A DNA stretch of 64,000 bases, taken from the NCBI RefSeq assembly GCF_936928535.1, contig NZ_CAKZHY010000059.1:1-64000 (forward strand). The letters run 5' to 3'. The translations under genes were made by a program, and so were the position numbers. The DNA is from an uncultured Bradyrhizobium sp. (lineage in GTDB: Bacteria > Pseudomonadota > Alphaproteobacteria > Rhizobiales > Xanthobacteraceae). The notes below the pieces were generated by a model. That model worked only from the letters and a program-made list of their open reading frames with translations. It was not told the DNA's origin and did no database searches. Below, one piece after another: positions 8,285 to 18,883 of this stretch; positions within the stretch are counted from its first letter, which is position 1; the number at the start of each line of letters is the position of its first letter.

Positions 8285-9763
8285 TTAGATGCCGAGCTTG
8301 GACTTGAGCAGCTCGTTGACCGCCTGCGGGTTGGCCTTGCCGCCCGACGACTTCATCACCTGGCCGACGAACCAGCCGAGCGACTGCGGCTTGTCCTTCA
8401 CCTGCGCGGCCTTGTCGGGGTTGGCCGCGATGATGTCGTCGACAACCTTTTCGATCGCCGAAAGATCCGTCACCTGCTTCATGCCGCGGCTTTCGACCAG
8501 CGCGCGCGGATCGCCGCCCTCCTGCCAGACGATCTCGAACAGATCCTTTGCGATCTTTCCGGAGATCGTGCCCTCACCGATCAGGTCGATGATCGCCGCG
8601 AGCTGCTCGGAAGACACCGGAGAGCCCGTAATATCACGGCCTTCCTTGTTGAGACGGCCGAACAGCTCGTTGATCACCCAGTTCGCCGCCATCTTGCCGT
8701 CGCGGGCGCGGTTGGCGAGCTTGTCGAGCACGGTCTCGTAGAACACCGCGCTCTCGCGCTCGGCCACCAGCACGCTCGCATCGTAGGCGGACAGGCCGAA
8801 GTCTGCGACAAAGCGCGCCTTCTTCTGGTCCGGAAGCTCCGGCAGCTCAGCCTTCAGCTCGTCGACGAAGCTCTGGCTGAACTCCAGCGGCAGCAGATCC
8901 GGATCGGGGAAGTAGCGATAGTCGTGCGCCTCTTCCTTTGATCGCATCGAGCGCGTCTCGCCCTTGTTGGGGTCGTAGAGCCGCGTCTCCTGGTCGATCA
9001 CCCCGCCATCCTCGAGGATTTCGATCTGGCGGCGCGCCTCGAACTCGATCGCCTGGCCGATGAAGTTGATCGAGTTCATGTTCTTGATCTCGCAGCGGGT
9101 GCCGAGCGGCGCGCCGGGCTTGCGCACGGAGACGTTGACGTCGGCGCGCAAGGATCCCTTCTCCATGTCGCCGTCGCAGGTGCCGAGATAGCGCAGGATC
9201 GAGCGCAGCTTGGTGACGTAAGCCTTGGCTTGCTCCGCATCGCGAATGTCAGGCTTGGAGACGATCTCCATCAGCGCCACGCCGGAGCGGTTGAGATCGA
9301 CATTGGTCATCGTCGGCGACCGGTCGTGCAGCAACTTGCCGGCATCCTGCTCCAGATGCAGCCGCTCGATGCCGACGGAGACGCTGCGGCCGCCGTCGAG
9401 CTCGACCAGCACCTCGCCCTCGCCCACCACGGGCGATTTGTACTGGCTGATCTGGTAGCCCTGCGGCAGGTCAGGATAGAAATAGTTCTTCCGGTCGAAC
9501 ACGGAACGCAGGTTGATCCTTGCGTTGAGCCCGAGGCCGGTCCGGACAGCCTGCCTGACGCACTCCTCGTTGATCACGGGCAGCATGCCCGGCATTGCCG
9601 CGTCGACCAGCGACACGTGGCTGTTCGGCTCACCGCCGAACGCGGTCGATGCGCCCGAGAACAGCTTTGAGTTCGAGGTCACCTGGGCATGGATCTCCAT
9701 GCCGATGACCATCTCCCACTCACCGGTGGCGCCTTTGAGAAGCTTGTGCGTGGCCGTGCTCAT
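8285..9763 (-). CDS. gatB: Asp-tRNA(Asn)/Glu-tRNA(Gln) amidotransferase subunit B
   Basis: A 492-residue subunit of the GatCAB transamidosome. GatB binds mischarged tRNA and phosphorylates the glutamyl or aspartyl group before amide transfer. The start ([20 protein letters not shown]), [14 protein letters not shown], the [17 protein letters not shown] motif and the C-terminal YqeY-like helical domain ([17 protein letters not shown]) are all present at full length. The ATG at 9763 is preceded by GGGAG and forms an ATGA overlap with the preceding small gene. An upstream ATG at 9802 would lie inside that gene. Confidence 0.96.
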   Translation of the reverse strand: MSTATHKLLKGATGEWEMVIGMEIHAQVTSNSKLFSGASTAFGGEPNSHVSLVDAAMPGMLPVINEECVRQAVRTGLGLNARINLRSVFDRKNYFYPDLPQGYQISQYKSPVVGEGEVLVELDGGRSVSVGIERLHLEQDAGKLLHDRSPTMTNVDLNRSGVALMEIVSKPDIRDAEQAKAYVTKLRSILRYLGTCDGDMEKGSLRADVNVSVRKPGAPLGTRCEIKNMNSINFIGQAIEFEARRQIEILEDGGVIDQETRLYDPNKGETRSMRSKEEAHDYRYFPDPDLLPLEFSQSFVDELKAELPELPDQKKARFVADFGLSAYDASVLVAERESAVFYETVLDKLANRARDGKMAANWVINELFGRLNKEGRDITGSPVSSEQLAAIIDLIGEGTISGKIAKDLFEIVWQEGGDPRALVESRGMKQVTDLSAIEKVVDDIIAANPDKAAQVKDKPQSLGWFVGQVMKSSGGKANPQAVNELLKSKLGI

Positions 9764-10056
9764 GTCGTGCTCCCAAGCAGCGTGGCAGCGATCCGCTGCC
9801 ACTCCGCTTCCAATGAATCCTTTGCCGCGCCCTTTCCGGCCTGGCGGTACCAGTAGCCGGCGTTGCCGAGGTCGCCTTCGACACGATGCAGATAGGCGTG
9901 TACCCAGGCGGCGTCGCGGCCGTTATCGTCCTGAACGATCCTGTGCGCCTCGTCCCAGTCGCCCTTCGCAGCCCACCAGAGGCCGGCGAGCGGCGCGGTC
10001 AGACCAGGCGCCGGCGCCGCGCCGTCGAGGCTTGCGATGAAATCGGCGACATTCAC
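9760..10056 (-). CDS. Small unknown protein encoded between gatA and gatB
   Basis: A 98-residue protein, soluble and slightly acidic, starting [15 protein letters not shown], with no family I can name. It has a repeated helical look ([19 protein letters not shown], then [20 protein letters not shown]), which suggests a TPR-like helical hairpin pair. The GTG start at 10056 overlaps the gatA stop as GTGA, and its own stop overlaps the gatB start as ATGA, so translation is almost certainly coupled. Codon use matches the neighbours. The position suggests a link to tRNA amidation but proves nothing. Confidence 0.8.
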   Translation of the reverse strand: MNVADFIASLDGAAPAPGLTAPLAGLWWAAKGDWDEAHRIVQDDNGRDAAWVHAYLHRVEGDLGNAGYWYRQAGKGAAKDSLEAEWQRIAATLLGSTT

Positions 10057-11528
10057 CACCACCTCGCGGGCGTGAAGCGGCCGGCCGCCTGCTCGATCAC
10101 CTCGCCGAGCGAGAACAGCGTCTCCTCCTCGAACGGACGGCCGATCAATTGCAGGCCGAGCGGCAAACCTTGCGCGTCCTTGCCTGATGGCACGGCGATA
10201 CCGGGCAGGCCCGCCATGTTCACCGTCACCGTGAAGATGTCGTTGAGATACATCTCGACGGGATCGGCACCGCCCTTCTCGCCGATGCCGAAGGCTGCCG
10301 AGGGCGTTGCCGGGGTGAGGATCGCGTTGACGCCCTTGGCGAAGCAATCCTCGAAGTCCTTCTTGATCAGCGTGCGCACCTTCTGCGCGCGCAGGTAATA
10401 GGCGTCGTAATAGCCGGCCGAGAGCACATAGGTGCCGATCATGACGCGGCGCCGCACCTCCGCACCGAAGCCTCTAGCGCGGGTGTTTTCATACTGCTCG
10501 ATGATGGTCTTGCCCTGCTCGCGCAGGCCGTAGCGAACGCCGTCGTAGCGCGCGAGGTTCGACGAGGCTTCCGCCGGCGCCACGATGTAATAGGCCGGCA
10601 GTGCATACTTCGTGTGGGGCAGCGACACCTCGACGAGCTCGGCGCCCGCCGCCTTCAACCACGCTGCCCCTTCGCTCCAGAGCTTCTCGATCTCGGCCGG
10701 CATGCCGTCGAGACGGTATTCCTTGGGAATGCCGATCTTCATGCCCTTCACGGACTTGCCGATCGAAGCCTCGTAGTCAGGCACGGCAATGTCGACCGAG
10801 GTGGTGTCCTTTGGGTCATGGCCGGCCATCGAACGCAGCAGCATTGCGCTGTCGCGCACGCTGCGCGCGATCGGACCGGCCTGATCGAGCGAGGACGCAA
10901 AGGCGACGATGCCCCAGCGCGAGCAGCGGCCGTAGGTCGGCTTGATGCCCACGGTGGCGGTGAACGCTGCCGGCTGACGGATCGAGCCGCCGGTGTCGGT
11001 CGCGGTCGCGCCCATGCAGAGCAGCGCCGCCACCGCCGAGGCCGAGCCGCCGGACGAGCCGCCCGGCACCAGCGTGGTGTTGCTTCCCTCGCGACGCCAG
11101 GGATTGCCGACGGGACCGAAGCACGAGGTCTCGTTGGCCGAGCCCATCGCGAACTCGTCATTGTTGAGCTTGCCGAGCATCACGGCGCCGTCGCGCCAGA
11201 GCTGCGAGGTGATGGTCGACTCGTAGGTCGGCACGAAATTGCCGAGGATCTTTGAGCACGCCGTGGTGCGCACGCCCTTGGTCGCGAAGAGGTCCTTGAT
11301 GCCGAGCGGGATGCCGGCGAGCGGGCCTGCATCACCCTTGGCGATCTTAGCATCTGCCTCGCGGGCCATGCTGCGCGCCTGGTCGGGCGTCTCCATCACA
11401 AAGGCATTGAGCACGCGCGCTTTCTCGATCGCACTCAGATGCGCGTCGGTCAGCTCGAGCGACGTGAAAGTCTTGTCGGCGAGACCCTTGCGGGCCTCGG
11501 CGAGCGTCAGCGATGTCAAATCGGTCAT
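10053..11528 (-). CDS. gatA: Asp-tRNA(Asn)/Glu-tRNA(Gln) amidotransferase subunit A
   Basis: A 491-residue glutaminase subunit of GatCAB that releases ammonia from glutamine for amidation of misacylated tRNA. The amidase-signature triad is visible: Lys78 in PLGIKDLF, Ser158 in [11 protein letters not shown] and Ser182 in [11 protein letters not shown], with the usual 24-residue spacing between the serines. The start forms an ATGA overlap with the preceding 70-codon gene, and the stop forms a GTGA overlap with the next small gene. Full length for GatA. Confidence 0.96.
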   Translation of the reverse strand: MTDLTSLTLAEARKGLADKTFTSLELTDAHLSAIEKARVLNAFVMETPDQARSMAREADAKIAKGDAGPLAGIPLGIKDLFATKGVRTTACSKILGNFVPTYESTITSQLWRDGAVMLGKLNNDEFAMGSANETSCFGPVGNPWRREGSNTTLVPGGSSGGSASAVAALLCMGATATDTGGSIRQPAAFTATVGIKPTYGRCSRWGIVAFASSLDQAGPIARSVRDSAMLLRSMAGHDPKDTTSVDIAVPDYEASIGKSVKGMKIGIPKEYRLDGMPAEIEKLWSEGAAWLKAAGAELVEVSLPHTKYALPAYYIVAPAEASSNLARYDGVRYGLREQGKTIIEQYENTRARGFGAEVRRRVMIGTYVLSAGYYDAYYLRAQKVRTLIKKDFEDCFAKGVNAILTPATPSAAFGIGEKGGADPVEMYLNDIFTVTVNMAGLPGIAVPSGKDAQGLPLGLQLIGRPFEEETLFSLGEVIEQAAGRFTPARWW

Positions 11529-11737
11529 TTATTGATCGGGCTGCAGAAGAACGGAGACAGGGTCTTGTCGTTGGCCGGGTCGTCTTTCTTGTCGGCCGCA
11601 TTCGCGGCGGCCTGGAGCTCGTCGAGCACGGCATTGACGGCGACATTGGGATCGGCAGCCTTGCCCTGCCGTTCCATCTTGTCGAGGTAGTTCATGTAGG
11701 CCTGATAGGCCTTCTCGTCGTCGCAAAGCATGCACAT
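11525..11737 (-). CDS. Small unknown protein encoded between gatC and gatA
   Basis: A 70-residue hydrophilic protein starting [20 protein letters not shown]. An N-terminal CxxC and a late Cys (SPFFCSP) could bind a metal or be redox active, but no fold is recognisable. The body is an amphipathic helical stretch ([18 protein letters not shown]). I chose ATG 11737. TTG at 11752 would add five residues. It begins 18 bases after the gatC stop and its stop overlaps the gatA start as ATGA. Together with the gene between gatA and gatB it makes the operon gatC-x-gatA-y-gatB. Confidence 0.75.
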   Translation of the reverse strand: MCMLCDDEKAYQAYMNYLDKMERQGKAADPNVAVNAVLDELQAAANAADKKDDPANDKTLSPFFCSPINK

Positions 11738-11755
11738 CGGACCAGGTCCCAAAAA

Positions 11756-13212
<1,457 letters not shown>

Positions 13213-13237
13213 GGTTCTTGCCTCGTATTCGCTCTTC

Positions 13238-13370
13238 CCCTCTCCCCTTGTGGGAGAGGGTGGATTGCCGCGATAGCGGCGAGACTGGTGAGGGGTTTGC
13301 GTCCGCGGAGACAGACCCCTCATCGGGCGCGGATTGCATCCGCGCCACCTTCTCCCACAAGGGGAGAAGG
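13238..13370. repeat. Intergenic palindrome, family A
   Basis: The outer arms 13238-13262 and 13346-13370 are 25-base inverted repeats with two mismatches, around the core TCTCCCCTTGTGGGAGA. An inner GCGCGGAT/ATCCGCGC pair is also visible. It separates the two nitronate monooxygenase genes, but its right arm lies inside the upstream gene's coding frame. I infer a dispersed chromosomal element of the REP/ERIC kind; no second copy is in this window. Confidence 0.8.
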
Positions 13371-14342
13371 AAAAGAAGAAATCGAGTTCCGCCGGCCAGC
13401 AAGAAGCTGCTCGGCTTCGGACGCAATTCGTTCGACGATTTCGGCCGCCGGTGGAATATCATGGATCAGGCCGACCGCTTCTCCTGCAAACACGGCCGCG
13501 ATTTCAAAATCGCCCGCCAGTTTTGCCGCGGCATAGTCCTTCGCAATCTCGTCCGCGCGCTGCAGCAGCTCGATCTCGCGGCCGGTCCAGGTCTTGATAA
13601 GGGTGTTGACCAGCGTGCGTGCGGTGAACGGCGCCGGCCAGAACAGCTTTCGCGACCAGTCGGGAACGACGCCGCGCACGGTGTCGTTGGCATCGGCGTT
13701 GCGAATGCGCTGCTTGGCCTCCTCCGCACCATTGGCCTCGACGCTCGCATAGAAGCGCGTGCCGACCAGCACGCCGGATGCGCCCAGCATCATCATCGCC
13801 GCGAGACCGCGCCCGTCGGCGATGCCACCGGCCGCGACGACGGGCACACGCCCGGCCGCGAGATCGACGATCGCGGGCACGATGTCGACCGTGGTGCGCG
13901 AAGCACCATGGCCGCCCGCCTCCGTCCCCTGCGCGATCAATATCTCCGCGCCGGCATCGAGTGCTTGCTTGGCCATGTCCTCGCTCTGCACCTGACAGAT
14001 CAAGCGCGCGCCGCTCGCTTTGATCCGCGGCGCGAACGGCGCGGGATCGCCGAACGACAGCATCACCGCCTGCGGGCGCGCTTCGAGCGCGATGTCGAGA
14101 AGCTCGGGCTGCTTTGCGAGGCTCCAGGTGATGAAGCCGATGCCGAACGGTGCAAAACCCTTCAGCTCCGCGGCCTCGACCTGAAGTCGGGCGCGGTCAC
14201 CATAGCCGCCACCCAGAATGCCAAAACCGCCGGCCTCGCTGACGGCGCGCGTCAGCCTGATACCCGCGATCGTGTCCATCGGCGCCGACAGGATCGGATG
14301 CCTGATTCCGAGAAGCTCCGTCAGCGGCGTGGTGATCGACAT
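13320..14342 (-). CDS. Nitronate monooxygenase family flavoprotein (second copy)
   Basis: A 340-residue paralogue of the neighbouring enzyme. It shows the NMO/IMPDH-like FMN barrel: HPILSAPMDTIAG at the start, GGFGILGGGYGD, AQGTEAGGHGASRTT and [12 protein letters not shown]. It is shorter in the middle than the first copy and lacks its NFFCH segment, so substrates may differ. The ATG at 14342 fits the family. The last 17 residues (FPSPLVGEGG and onwards) are encoded by the palindromic repeat at 13238-13370, so the native C-terminus was probably replaced. It is divergent from the LysR gene. Confidence 0.85.
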   Translation of the reverse strand: MSITTPLTELLGIRHPILSAPMDTIAGIRLTRAVSEAGGFGILGGGYGDRARLQVEAAELKGFAPFGIGFITWSLAKQPELLDIALEARPQAVMLSFGDPAPFAPRIKASGARLICQVQSEDMAKQALDAGAEILIAQGTEAGGHGASRTTVDIVPAIVDLAAGRVPVVAAGGIADGRGLAAMMMLGASGVLVGTRFYASVEANGAEEAKQRIRNADANDTVRGVVPDWSRKLFWPAPFTARTLVNTLIKTWTGREIELLQRADEIAKDYAAAKLAGDFEIAAVFAGEAVGLIHDIPPAAEIVERIASEAEQLLAGRRNSISSFPSPLVGEGGADAIRAR

Positions 14343-14383
14343 GGGGACTCCCGCTCTGGACAGGAACATTAGGCGCGAATAGC

Positions 14384-14400
14384 ATTCTCGAAAAATGAAT
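14384..14400. promoter_or_regulatory. Candidate LysR-type box
   Basis: ATTC-N9-GAAT, a dyad containing the T-N11-A core of LysR-type operators, lies midway in the 96-base gap between the nitronate monooxygenase start (14342) and the LysR start (14439). Confidence 0.45.
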
Positions 14401-14438
14401 TGTAGCGAACGTAGCCATCACAAAAGCGAAACGACGCC

Positions 14439-15329
14439 ATGGAACTGAGCGATATCCAGACCTTCGCCGCGGTCGCCCGCACCGGCGGCATCACCCGCGC
14501 CGCCGAAGAGCTCAACACGGTGCAGTCCAATGTCACCCAGCGCATCAAGGCCCTGGAAGCCGAGATCGGCACGCCGCTGTTCGAGCGCCACAGCCGCGGC
14601 ATGGCGCTGACCGGCGCCGGCAAGCGCCTCTTGCCCTACGCCCAGCGGATGGCTGCGCTATCGCGCGAGGCTGTGCTGGCGGCACGTGACGATGGCGAGC
14701 CGAAGGGGCCGCTGTCGATCGGTTCGATGGAGACGACGGCCGCGGTACGGCTGCCGCCGCTGCTCGCCGATTTCCACCGCCGCTTCCCGGCCGTGCGGTT
14801 GAGCCTGCGCACGTCACCGACCGCCGATCTCGTAGCCGGCGTGCTCGACGGCGCGCTCGATGGCGCCTTCGTCGCCGGGACCATCACGCACGATGACCTT
14901 GCCGCGACCAGCGCATTCCGCGAAGAGCTGGTGCTGGTCAGCGCGCGGCGCTGGGGCTCGCTCGCCGAGCTGCGCGCCGGCACGCCCGAGTCAGGCCCGA
15001 CCGCGTTAGTGTTCCGGACCGGCTGCACCTACCGCCAGCGCCTCGAACAGATCTTCGTCGAGTTCGGCTGGCCCTCGGCCGCGCGCTTCGAGCTCGGTAC
15101 GCTCGACGGGATGATCGGCTGCGTCGCCGCCGACATGGGCGTCACGCTCTTGCCTCGCGCGGTGGTCGAGCGCAGCGCGATGAACGGCAGTGTGACGATG
15201 CACGGGCTGAGCCCGTCGCATGGGCGCGTCGAGACGCTCTTCATCCAGCGCCGAGCCGGACATCAAACCAGCGCGCTTCAAGGCTTCCTGTCCTGCCTGT
15301 CTGGAGACGACGAGATCATCGCGGCCTGA
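14439..15329 (+). CDS. LysR-family transcriptional regulator
   Basis: A 296-residue regulator. The N-terminal helix-turn-helix (FAAVARTGGITRAAEELNTV, QSNVTQRIKALEAEIGTPLF) is canonical. It is followed by the substrate-binding-like effector domain from about residue 88 (KGPLSIGSMETTAAVRLPPLL). It is transcribed divergently from the nitronate monooxygenase pair, so it most likely controls them in response to a nitronate or related metabolite. The 3' end overlaps the convergent small membrane-protein gene by fourteen bases. Confidence 0.9.
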   Translation: MELSDIQTFAAVARTGGITRAAEELNTVQSNVTQRIKALEAEIGTPLFERHSRGMALTGAGKRLLPYAQRMAALSREAVLAARDDGEPKGPLSIGSMETTAAVRLPPLLADFHRRFPAVRLSLRTSPTADLVAGVLDGALDGAFVAGTITHDDLAATSAFREELVLVSARRWGSLAELRAGTPESGPTALVFRTGCTYRQRLEQIFVEFGWPSAARFELGTLDGMIGCVAADMGVTLLPRAVVERSAMNGSVTMHGLSPSHGRVETLFIQRRAGHQTSALQGFLSCLSGDDEIIAA

Positions 15330-15531
15330 TCCACCATCGCCGCAGCGCAACGAAGGCCCAGATCGCCTCGACAAGGCCAAACGGCCAGGCGCCTTGCATG
15401 AAGCCGTAGGCCGAGCCGAGCCCGCAGGATGCAGCGAACAGCAGCACGAACCAGTGGCTGCGATCCTCCATCGCATAGCAGACCAGCATCGCGGTGACGG
15501 CAAACAGGCCGAATAGGGTCAGTGGATCCAT
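15316..15531 (-). CDS. Small membrane protein, unknown function
   Basis: A 71-residue protein with about three hydrophobic segments (LTLFGLFAVTAMLVCYAM, WFVLLFAASCGLGSAYGFM, WPFGLVEAIWAFVAL) and a basic RRWWIRPR end. It should sit in the inner membrane. It lies between a LysR gene and ruvX on the opposite strand, overlapping the LysR end by fourteen bases. The clear membrane pattern argues that it is real. No function can be assigned. Confidence 0.7.
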   Translation of the reverse strand: MDPLTLFGLFAVTAMLVCYAMEDRSHWFVLLFAASCGLGSAYGFMQGAWPFGLVEAIWAFVALRRWWIRPR

Positions 15532-15577
15532 CGTGACGGGTTCACTCCGCGGCGCAACGCATGATATGCGCTAGTCC

Positions 15578-16069
15578 ATGCCTGCTCTTATCCTGCCCCT
15601 CGTCGATGCTGCAACCCACTGGCCCGACCGCGGCGGGTTGATCGGCCTTGACCTCGGCACCAAGACCATCGGCGTTGCCGTGTCCAACCCGGACCGACGG
15701 TTGGCGACCGGCGTCGAGACCATCCAGCGCAAGCAGTTCAAGCAGGACGCCGCCCGGCTCCTCGCCATCGCCGCCGAGCGCAAGGTGGTCGGCTTCGTCC
15801 TCGGCCTGCCCATCAACATGGACGGCAGCGAGGGCCCGCGCGCACAATCGACCCGCGCCTTCGCCCGCAATCTCGCCAATCTGACCACACTTCCCATCGG
15901 GCTCTGGGACGAACGCCTCTCGACCGCAGCTGTCGAGCGCGAGCTGATCGGCATGGACGTCAGCCGCGCCAAGCGTGCTGAGGTGATCGACGAGCACGCC
16001 GCCATCTTCATCCTGCAAGGCGCGCTCGACCGGCTCGCCAATCTGCGCACGGCATCGGGGAATGGCTGA
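15578..16069 (+). CDS. ruvX: RuvX/YqgF family Holliday junction resolvase or rRNA-processing nuclease
   Basis: A 163-residue RNase H-fold protein of the essential YqgF family, linked to pre-16S rRNA 5'-end maturation and to Holliday junction resolution. The first strand [17 protein letters not shown] carries the catalytic Asp. [35 protein letters not shown] and [14 protein letters not shown] complete the family motifs. It starts 46 bases after the divergent small membrane gene, and the AEC transporter begins three bases after its stop. Confidence 0.94.
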   Translation: MPALILPLVDAATHWPDRGGLIGLDLGTKTIGVAVSNPDRRLATGVETIQRKQFKQDAARLLAIAAERKVVGFVLGLPINMDGSEGPRAQSTRAFARNLANLTTLPIGLWDERLSTAAVERELIGMDVSRAKRAEVIDEHAAIFILQGALDRLANLRTASGNG

Positions 16070-16072
16070 TCC

Positions 16073-16996
16073 ATGGCCGTCGTGATCGCGGCGCTGCTGC
16101 CGGTCTTCATCCTCATCGTGCTCGGCGTGGTGCTCCGCCACAGCCTGATGCGGCTCGACACGCAATGGCACGGGCTGGAGCGGCTGACCTATTTCGTGCT
16201 GTTTCCGATGCTGCTGATCCAGACGCTGGTGAAGGCCGACCTTTCAAAAGTGCCGGTCGCCGGCGTCGGCGGCGCGCTGCTGCTGTCCGCGCTCGCGATG
16301 TCGCTGCTGTGCCTTGCGCTCCGCCCGGCCCTGTCGCGGCTCGACATCGACGGCCCCGCCTTCACCTCGATCTTCCAGGGCGCGACGCGCTGGCAGACCT
16401 ATGTGGCGCTGTCGGTCTCCGCCAATCTGTACGGTGATGTCGGACTGGCATTGGCCTCGGTCGCCATGGTCGCAATCATTCCGCTGGTCAATGTCTTCAG
16501 CGTCGCTGTACTCGCCCACTACGCATCTCCCGAAAAGCAATCGGTTCGGGCGATCGTCATGACGGTGATCCGCAATCCACTGATCTGGGCCTGCGCCATC
16601 GGCCTCGTCATCAATGTCGTCCATTTGCCGCTGCCAAAGATCTGGCACGAGGTGGCAGACGCGCTCGGCCGCTCCTCACTCGCCATCGGCCTGCTCGTCA
16701 CCGGCGCCGGCCTTCAGCTCAAGGGCCTGCTGCGCCCAAGCCTCGGTGCGACGCTCGGCGTGGCGTTCAAGCTGGTCTTGATGCCCGTGCTCGCGGTGGT
16801 GCTCGCCATCGGGTTCGGGCTCACGGGCACCAACCTCGCGATCGTCGCGATCTGCGGCGCGGTCCCGACCTCGCCGAGCGCTTACGTACTGGCCCGCCAG
16901 ATGGGCGGCGATGCTCCGCTGCTGGCGCAGATCATCACGCTGCAGACGATCCTGGCGGCGATCACGATGCCGATCGCCATCGCACTGGTGGCATGA
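16073..16996 (+). CDS. AEC-family (auxin efflux carrier-like) transporter
   Basis: A 307-residue inner-membrane permease with about ten hydrophobic segments and the AEC architecture of two five-helix halves. Features include VIAALLPVFILIVLGVVLR at the N-terminus, the central IFQGATRWQTYVALSVSANLYGD and the late TSPSAYVLARQMGGD. Bacterial members move malonate, malate or other organic acids, and the substrate here is unknown. It lies three bases after ruvX and may be cotranscribed with it. Confidence 0.88.
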   Translation: MAVVIAALLPVFILIVLGVVLRHSLMRLDTQWHGLERLTYFVLFPMLLIQTLVKADLSKVPVAGVGGALLLSALAMSLLCLALRPALSRLDIDGPAFTSIFQGATRWQTYVALSVSANLYGDVGLALASVAMVAIIPLVNVFSVAVLAHYASPEKQSVRAIVMTVIRNPLIWACAIGLVINVVHLPLPKIWHEVADALGRSSLAIGLLVTGAGLQLKGLLRPSLGATLGVAFKLVLMPVLAVVLAIGFGLTGTNLAIVAICGAVPTSPSAYVLARQMGGDAPLLAQIITLQTILAAITMPIAIALVA

Positions 16997-17000
16997 GGCG

Positions 17001-17753
17001 CTAGACGTAGCGCCCTGACGTAAAGAGGACGAGCGTGTTGCAGGCCGAATGAGCCACCACCGTCGTCCAGGTGGACTTGCTGCTCCATCGCAGGTGACCA
17101 AGAACAAGCCCCAAGGCAAAAATAATCGATCTTCCGAACCAATCGTACTGTGAATGATTCAATGCCCATACTGCCGACGTAAGTATGATGGCGCCGACCG
17201 GCCCAAGAAATGATTCCGACCAACCGCGGAACAGGAAGCCACGGACAACTAATTCTTCCATCAGAGGTCCGGCGATACAGCCTCCAATGAGCCACACGAG
17301 CAGACCGCCTACGCTTCCTACGACAAGCGAGGGGTCCGATTGATATCCGCCCGTGCTCAACTTCGACAGCACGAATCCTTCGATTGACATGAAGATCGTC
17401 GTGATGGCGAGAGCCCGAACAATTTCGCCTCCGGCGGGCCAATTCAAAGCGAGATATTCACCGAACTCCCTCCCAGTCATCCGGATCGCAACCCAAAGTA
17501 CTGCGATCGCCGCCGGTGTCCCTGAAACAAGGAAGACCCCATACCAACGTCCTTGCGACACTAACGCTTCGAATTCTCCGGGAGCCAAAGTCTTCGGTCC
17601 CAGGCTCACGGCCAGGGCGACGTAAAGCACCATCCAGCCCGTCAGAACGAAAGCGCCGTCTGCGATCAAGGCGACTAGCGTCGTTTCCCAAAAATCCCAG
17701 GTTCTAAGCTGTGTGCCCGTGGCCGAGGGATCTGCTCGTTGGAGGTCCGACAT
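17001..17753 (-). CDS. CPBP (Abi) family intramembrane metalloprotease, copy 1
   Basis: A 250-residue polytopic membrane protein of the CAAX-protease/bacteriocin-processing family. Putative zinc-site residues are intact: Glu166 and Glu167 with Arg171 in EELVVRGFLFRG, His200 in LNHSQYD, and His235 with Asn239 near the end. About six to eight hydrophobic segments are visible. Prenyl-protein cleavage or anti-bacteriocin activity is known in some members, with no substrate known here. I chose ATG 17753 because earlier codons run into repeat sequence. A paralogue lies upstream across a palindromic repeat. Confidence 0.82.
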   Translation of the reverse strand: MSDLQRADPSATGTQLRTWDFWETTLVALIADGAFVLTGWMVLYVALAVSLGPKTLAPGEFEALVSQGRWYGVFLVSGTPAAIAVLWVAIRMTGREFGEYLALNWPAGGEIVRALAITTIFMSIEGFVLSKLSTGGYQSDPSLVVGSVGGLLVWLIGGCIAGPLMEELVVRGFLFRGWSESFLGPVGAIILTSAVWALNHSQYDWFGRSIIFALGLVLGHLRWSSKSTWTTVVAHSACNTLVLFTSGRYV

Positions 17754-17870
17754 ATAGGCTCCCGGCGACAACTTCGCGGCGAATGCAAACAGAGGCTCTA
17801 CCGAATATACGCAAGAATGATTTTTCGGCAATGATCGTGGCCCAAAGTTTGAGGCACGTTGCCAAACCTC

Positions 17871-17955
17871 GTCATTGCGAGGAGCTCTTGCGACGAAGCA
17901 ATCCAGGCTGCCGCTGCGATGAGATTCTGGATTGCTTCGCTGCGCTCGCAATGAT
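17871..17955. repeat. Intergenic palindrome, family B (copy 1)
   Basis: It begins GTCATTGCGAGGAGC and ends GCTCGCAATGATG. Inner arms GAAGCAATCCAG and CTGGATTGCTTC are inverted. The same element recurs at 56683-56769. It separates the two CPBP genes. Confidence 0.85.
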
Positions 17956-17973
17956 GGAGCCCGGGACGACCAG

Positions 17974-18738
17974 CTACGCCCCCAGCCACATCGTCAGCAC
18001 CACCGCCGTCATGTTGTTCAGGGCATGCAGCACGATGGTCAGCCACAGCGAGCCCGCGCGATAGCGCATGTAGCCGAACCACAGGCCGATGGAGAAGACC
18101 TCCGCCAGGAAGTAGAGATCGTACTGGATGTGCACCGCCGTCCACACCAGCGACGACAGCGCGATTGCCCCGGGCACGCGCAGGAAGGTCTCCGACCAGC
18201 CGCGATAGAGAAAGCCGCGCGCGAGCACCTCTTCCGACATCGGCGCGGCCAGGCTGAACGCCAGCAACAGCAGCACTGCGCCGCCCTTGTCGCGGCCGGA
18301 TTTGAGGAGATCGGTCATGAAGCCCGGCGTCGCCTCGCGGCCCAGCGAGCGCGAGACAACTTCCCAGGCGAGCACGATCAGGATGAGACCGGCCGCGCCC
18401 AACAGGATTTGCCGCCATGACGGCCAATGCAGCGCGAGATAATCGACGAAGGACGCCTTCTTGATACGAATGGCGAGCCACGCCACGAGAAGCGTCGCGG
18501 GCAGACCCATGATGACCGACAGCGCGAGCGCCTGAGGCTCCGCGCCGACGCGCTGCATCGATGCGAGATCGAGCGACAGGCCGCGATGCACCACGAGCAA
18601 CACGATCGCACCGATCTGTCCGACGAACATTGCCACAAGGAGCAAGAAACCCCACAACGCCGTGCCCCAGAACCTCCAGACGCGCGGCGGCGCCGGCGTC
18701 ATGGTCAACGGCGGATGGTCGGGATTGAGGGAGTCCAT
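17974..18738 (-). CDS. CPBP (Abi) family intramembrane metalloprotease, copy 2
   Basis: A 254-residue paralogue of the preceding protein with the same layout. The motifs are SEEVLARGFLYRG (Glu-Glu-x3-Arg), HIQYDLYF and LHALNN, all catalytic positions kept, with about eight hydrophobic segments. The N-terminus before the first TM is polar and proline rich. ATG 18738 is the first codon after a dispersed repeat. ATG 18702 is an alternative, and neither has a strong ribosome site. The tandem pair suggests duplication. Confidence 0.82.
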   Translation of the reverse strand: MDSLNPDHPPLTMTPAPPRVWRFWGTALWGFLLLVAMFVGQIGAIVLLVVHRGLSLDLASMQRVGAEPQALALSVIMGLPATLLVAWLAIRIKKASFVDYLALHWPSWRQILLGAAGLILIVLAWEVVSRSLGREATPGFMTDLLKSGRDKGGAVLLLLAFSLAAPMSEEVLARGFLYRGWSETFLRVPGAIALSSLVWTAVHIQYDLYFLAEVFSIGLWFGYMRYRAGSLWLTIVLHALNNMTAVVLTMWLGA

Positions 18739-18776
18739 CAGGAGGCTTTCGTTAGGGCCGCAAGCTATCGAGAGGT

Positions 18777-18862
18777 CGTCATGCCCGGGCTTGTCCCGGG
18801 CATCCACGTTCTTAGTCCCGCGCCGCACGGCGTGGATGGCCGGGTCAGGCCCGGCCATGACG
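18777..18862. repeat. Intergenic palindrome, family C
   Basis: It starts CGTCATGCCCGGGCTTGTCC, ends GGCCGGGTCAGGCCCGGCCA before TGACG, and has inner ATCCACG/CGTGGAT arms. It lies between the CPBP copy 2 start and the acyl-CoA dehydrogenase stop. No second copy is in this window. Confidence 0.75.
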
Positions 18863-18883
18863 AGTGGAGAGAGTAGGTCCTAC

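Noticed and set aside
13238..13370. CRISPR-like repeats among the intergenic palindromes
   Set aside because: Elements are single, with inverted rather than direct repeated arms, and no regular spacers or cas genes.
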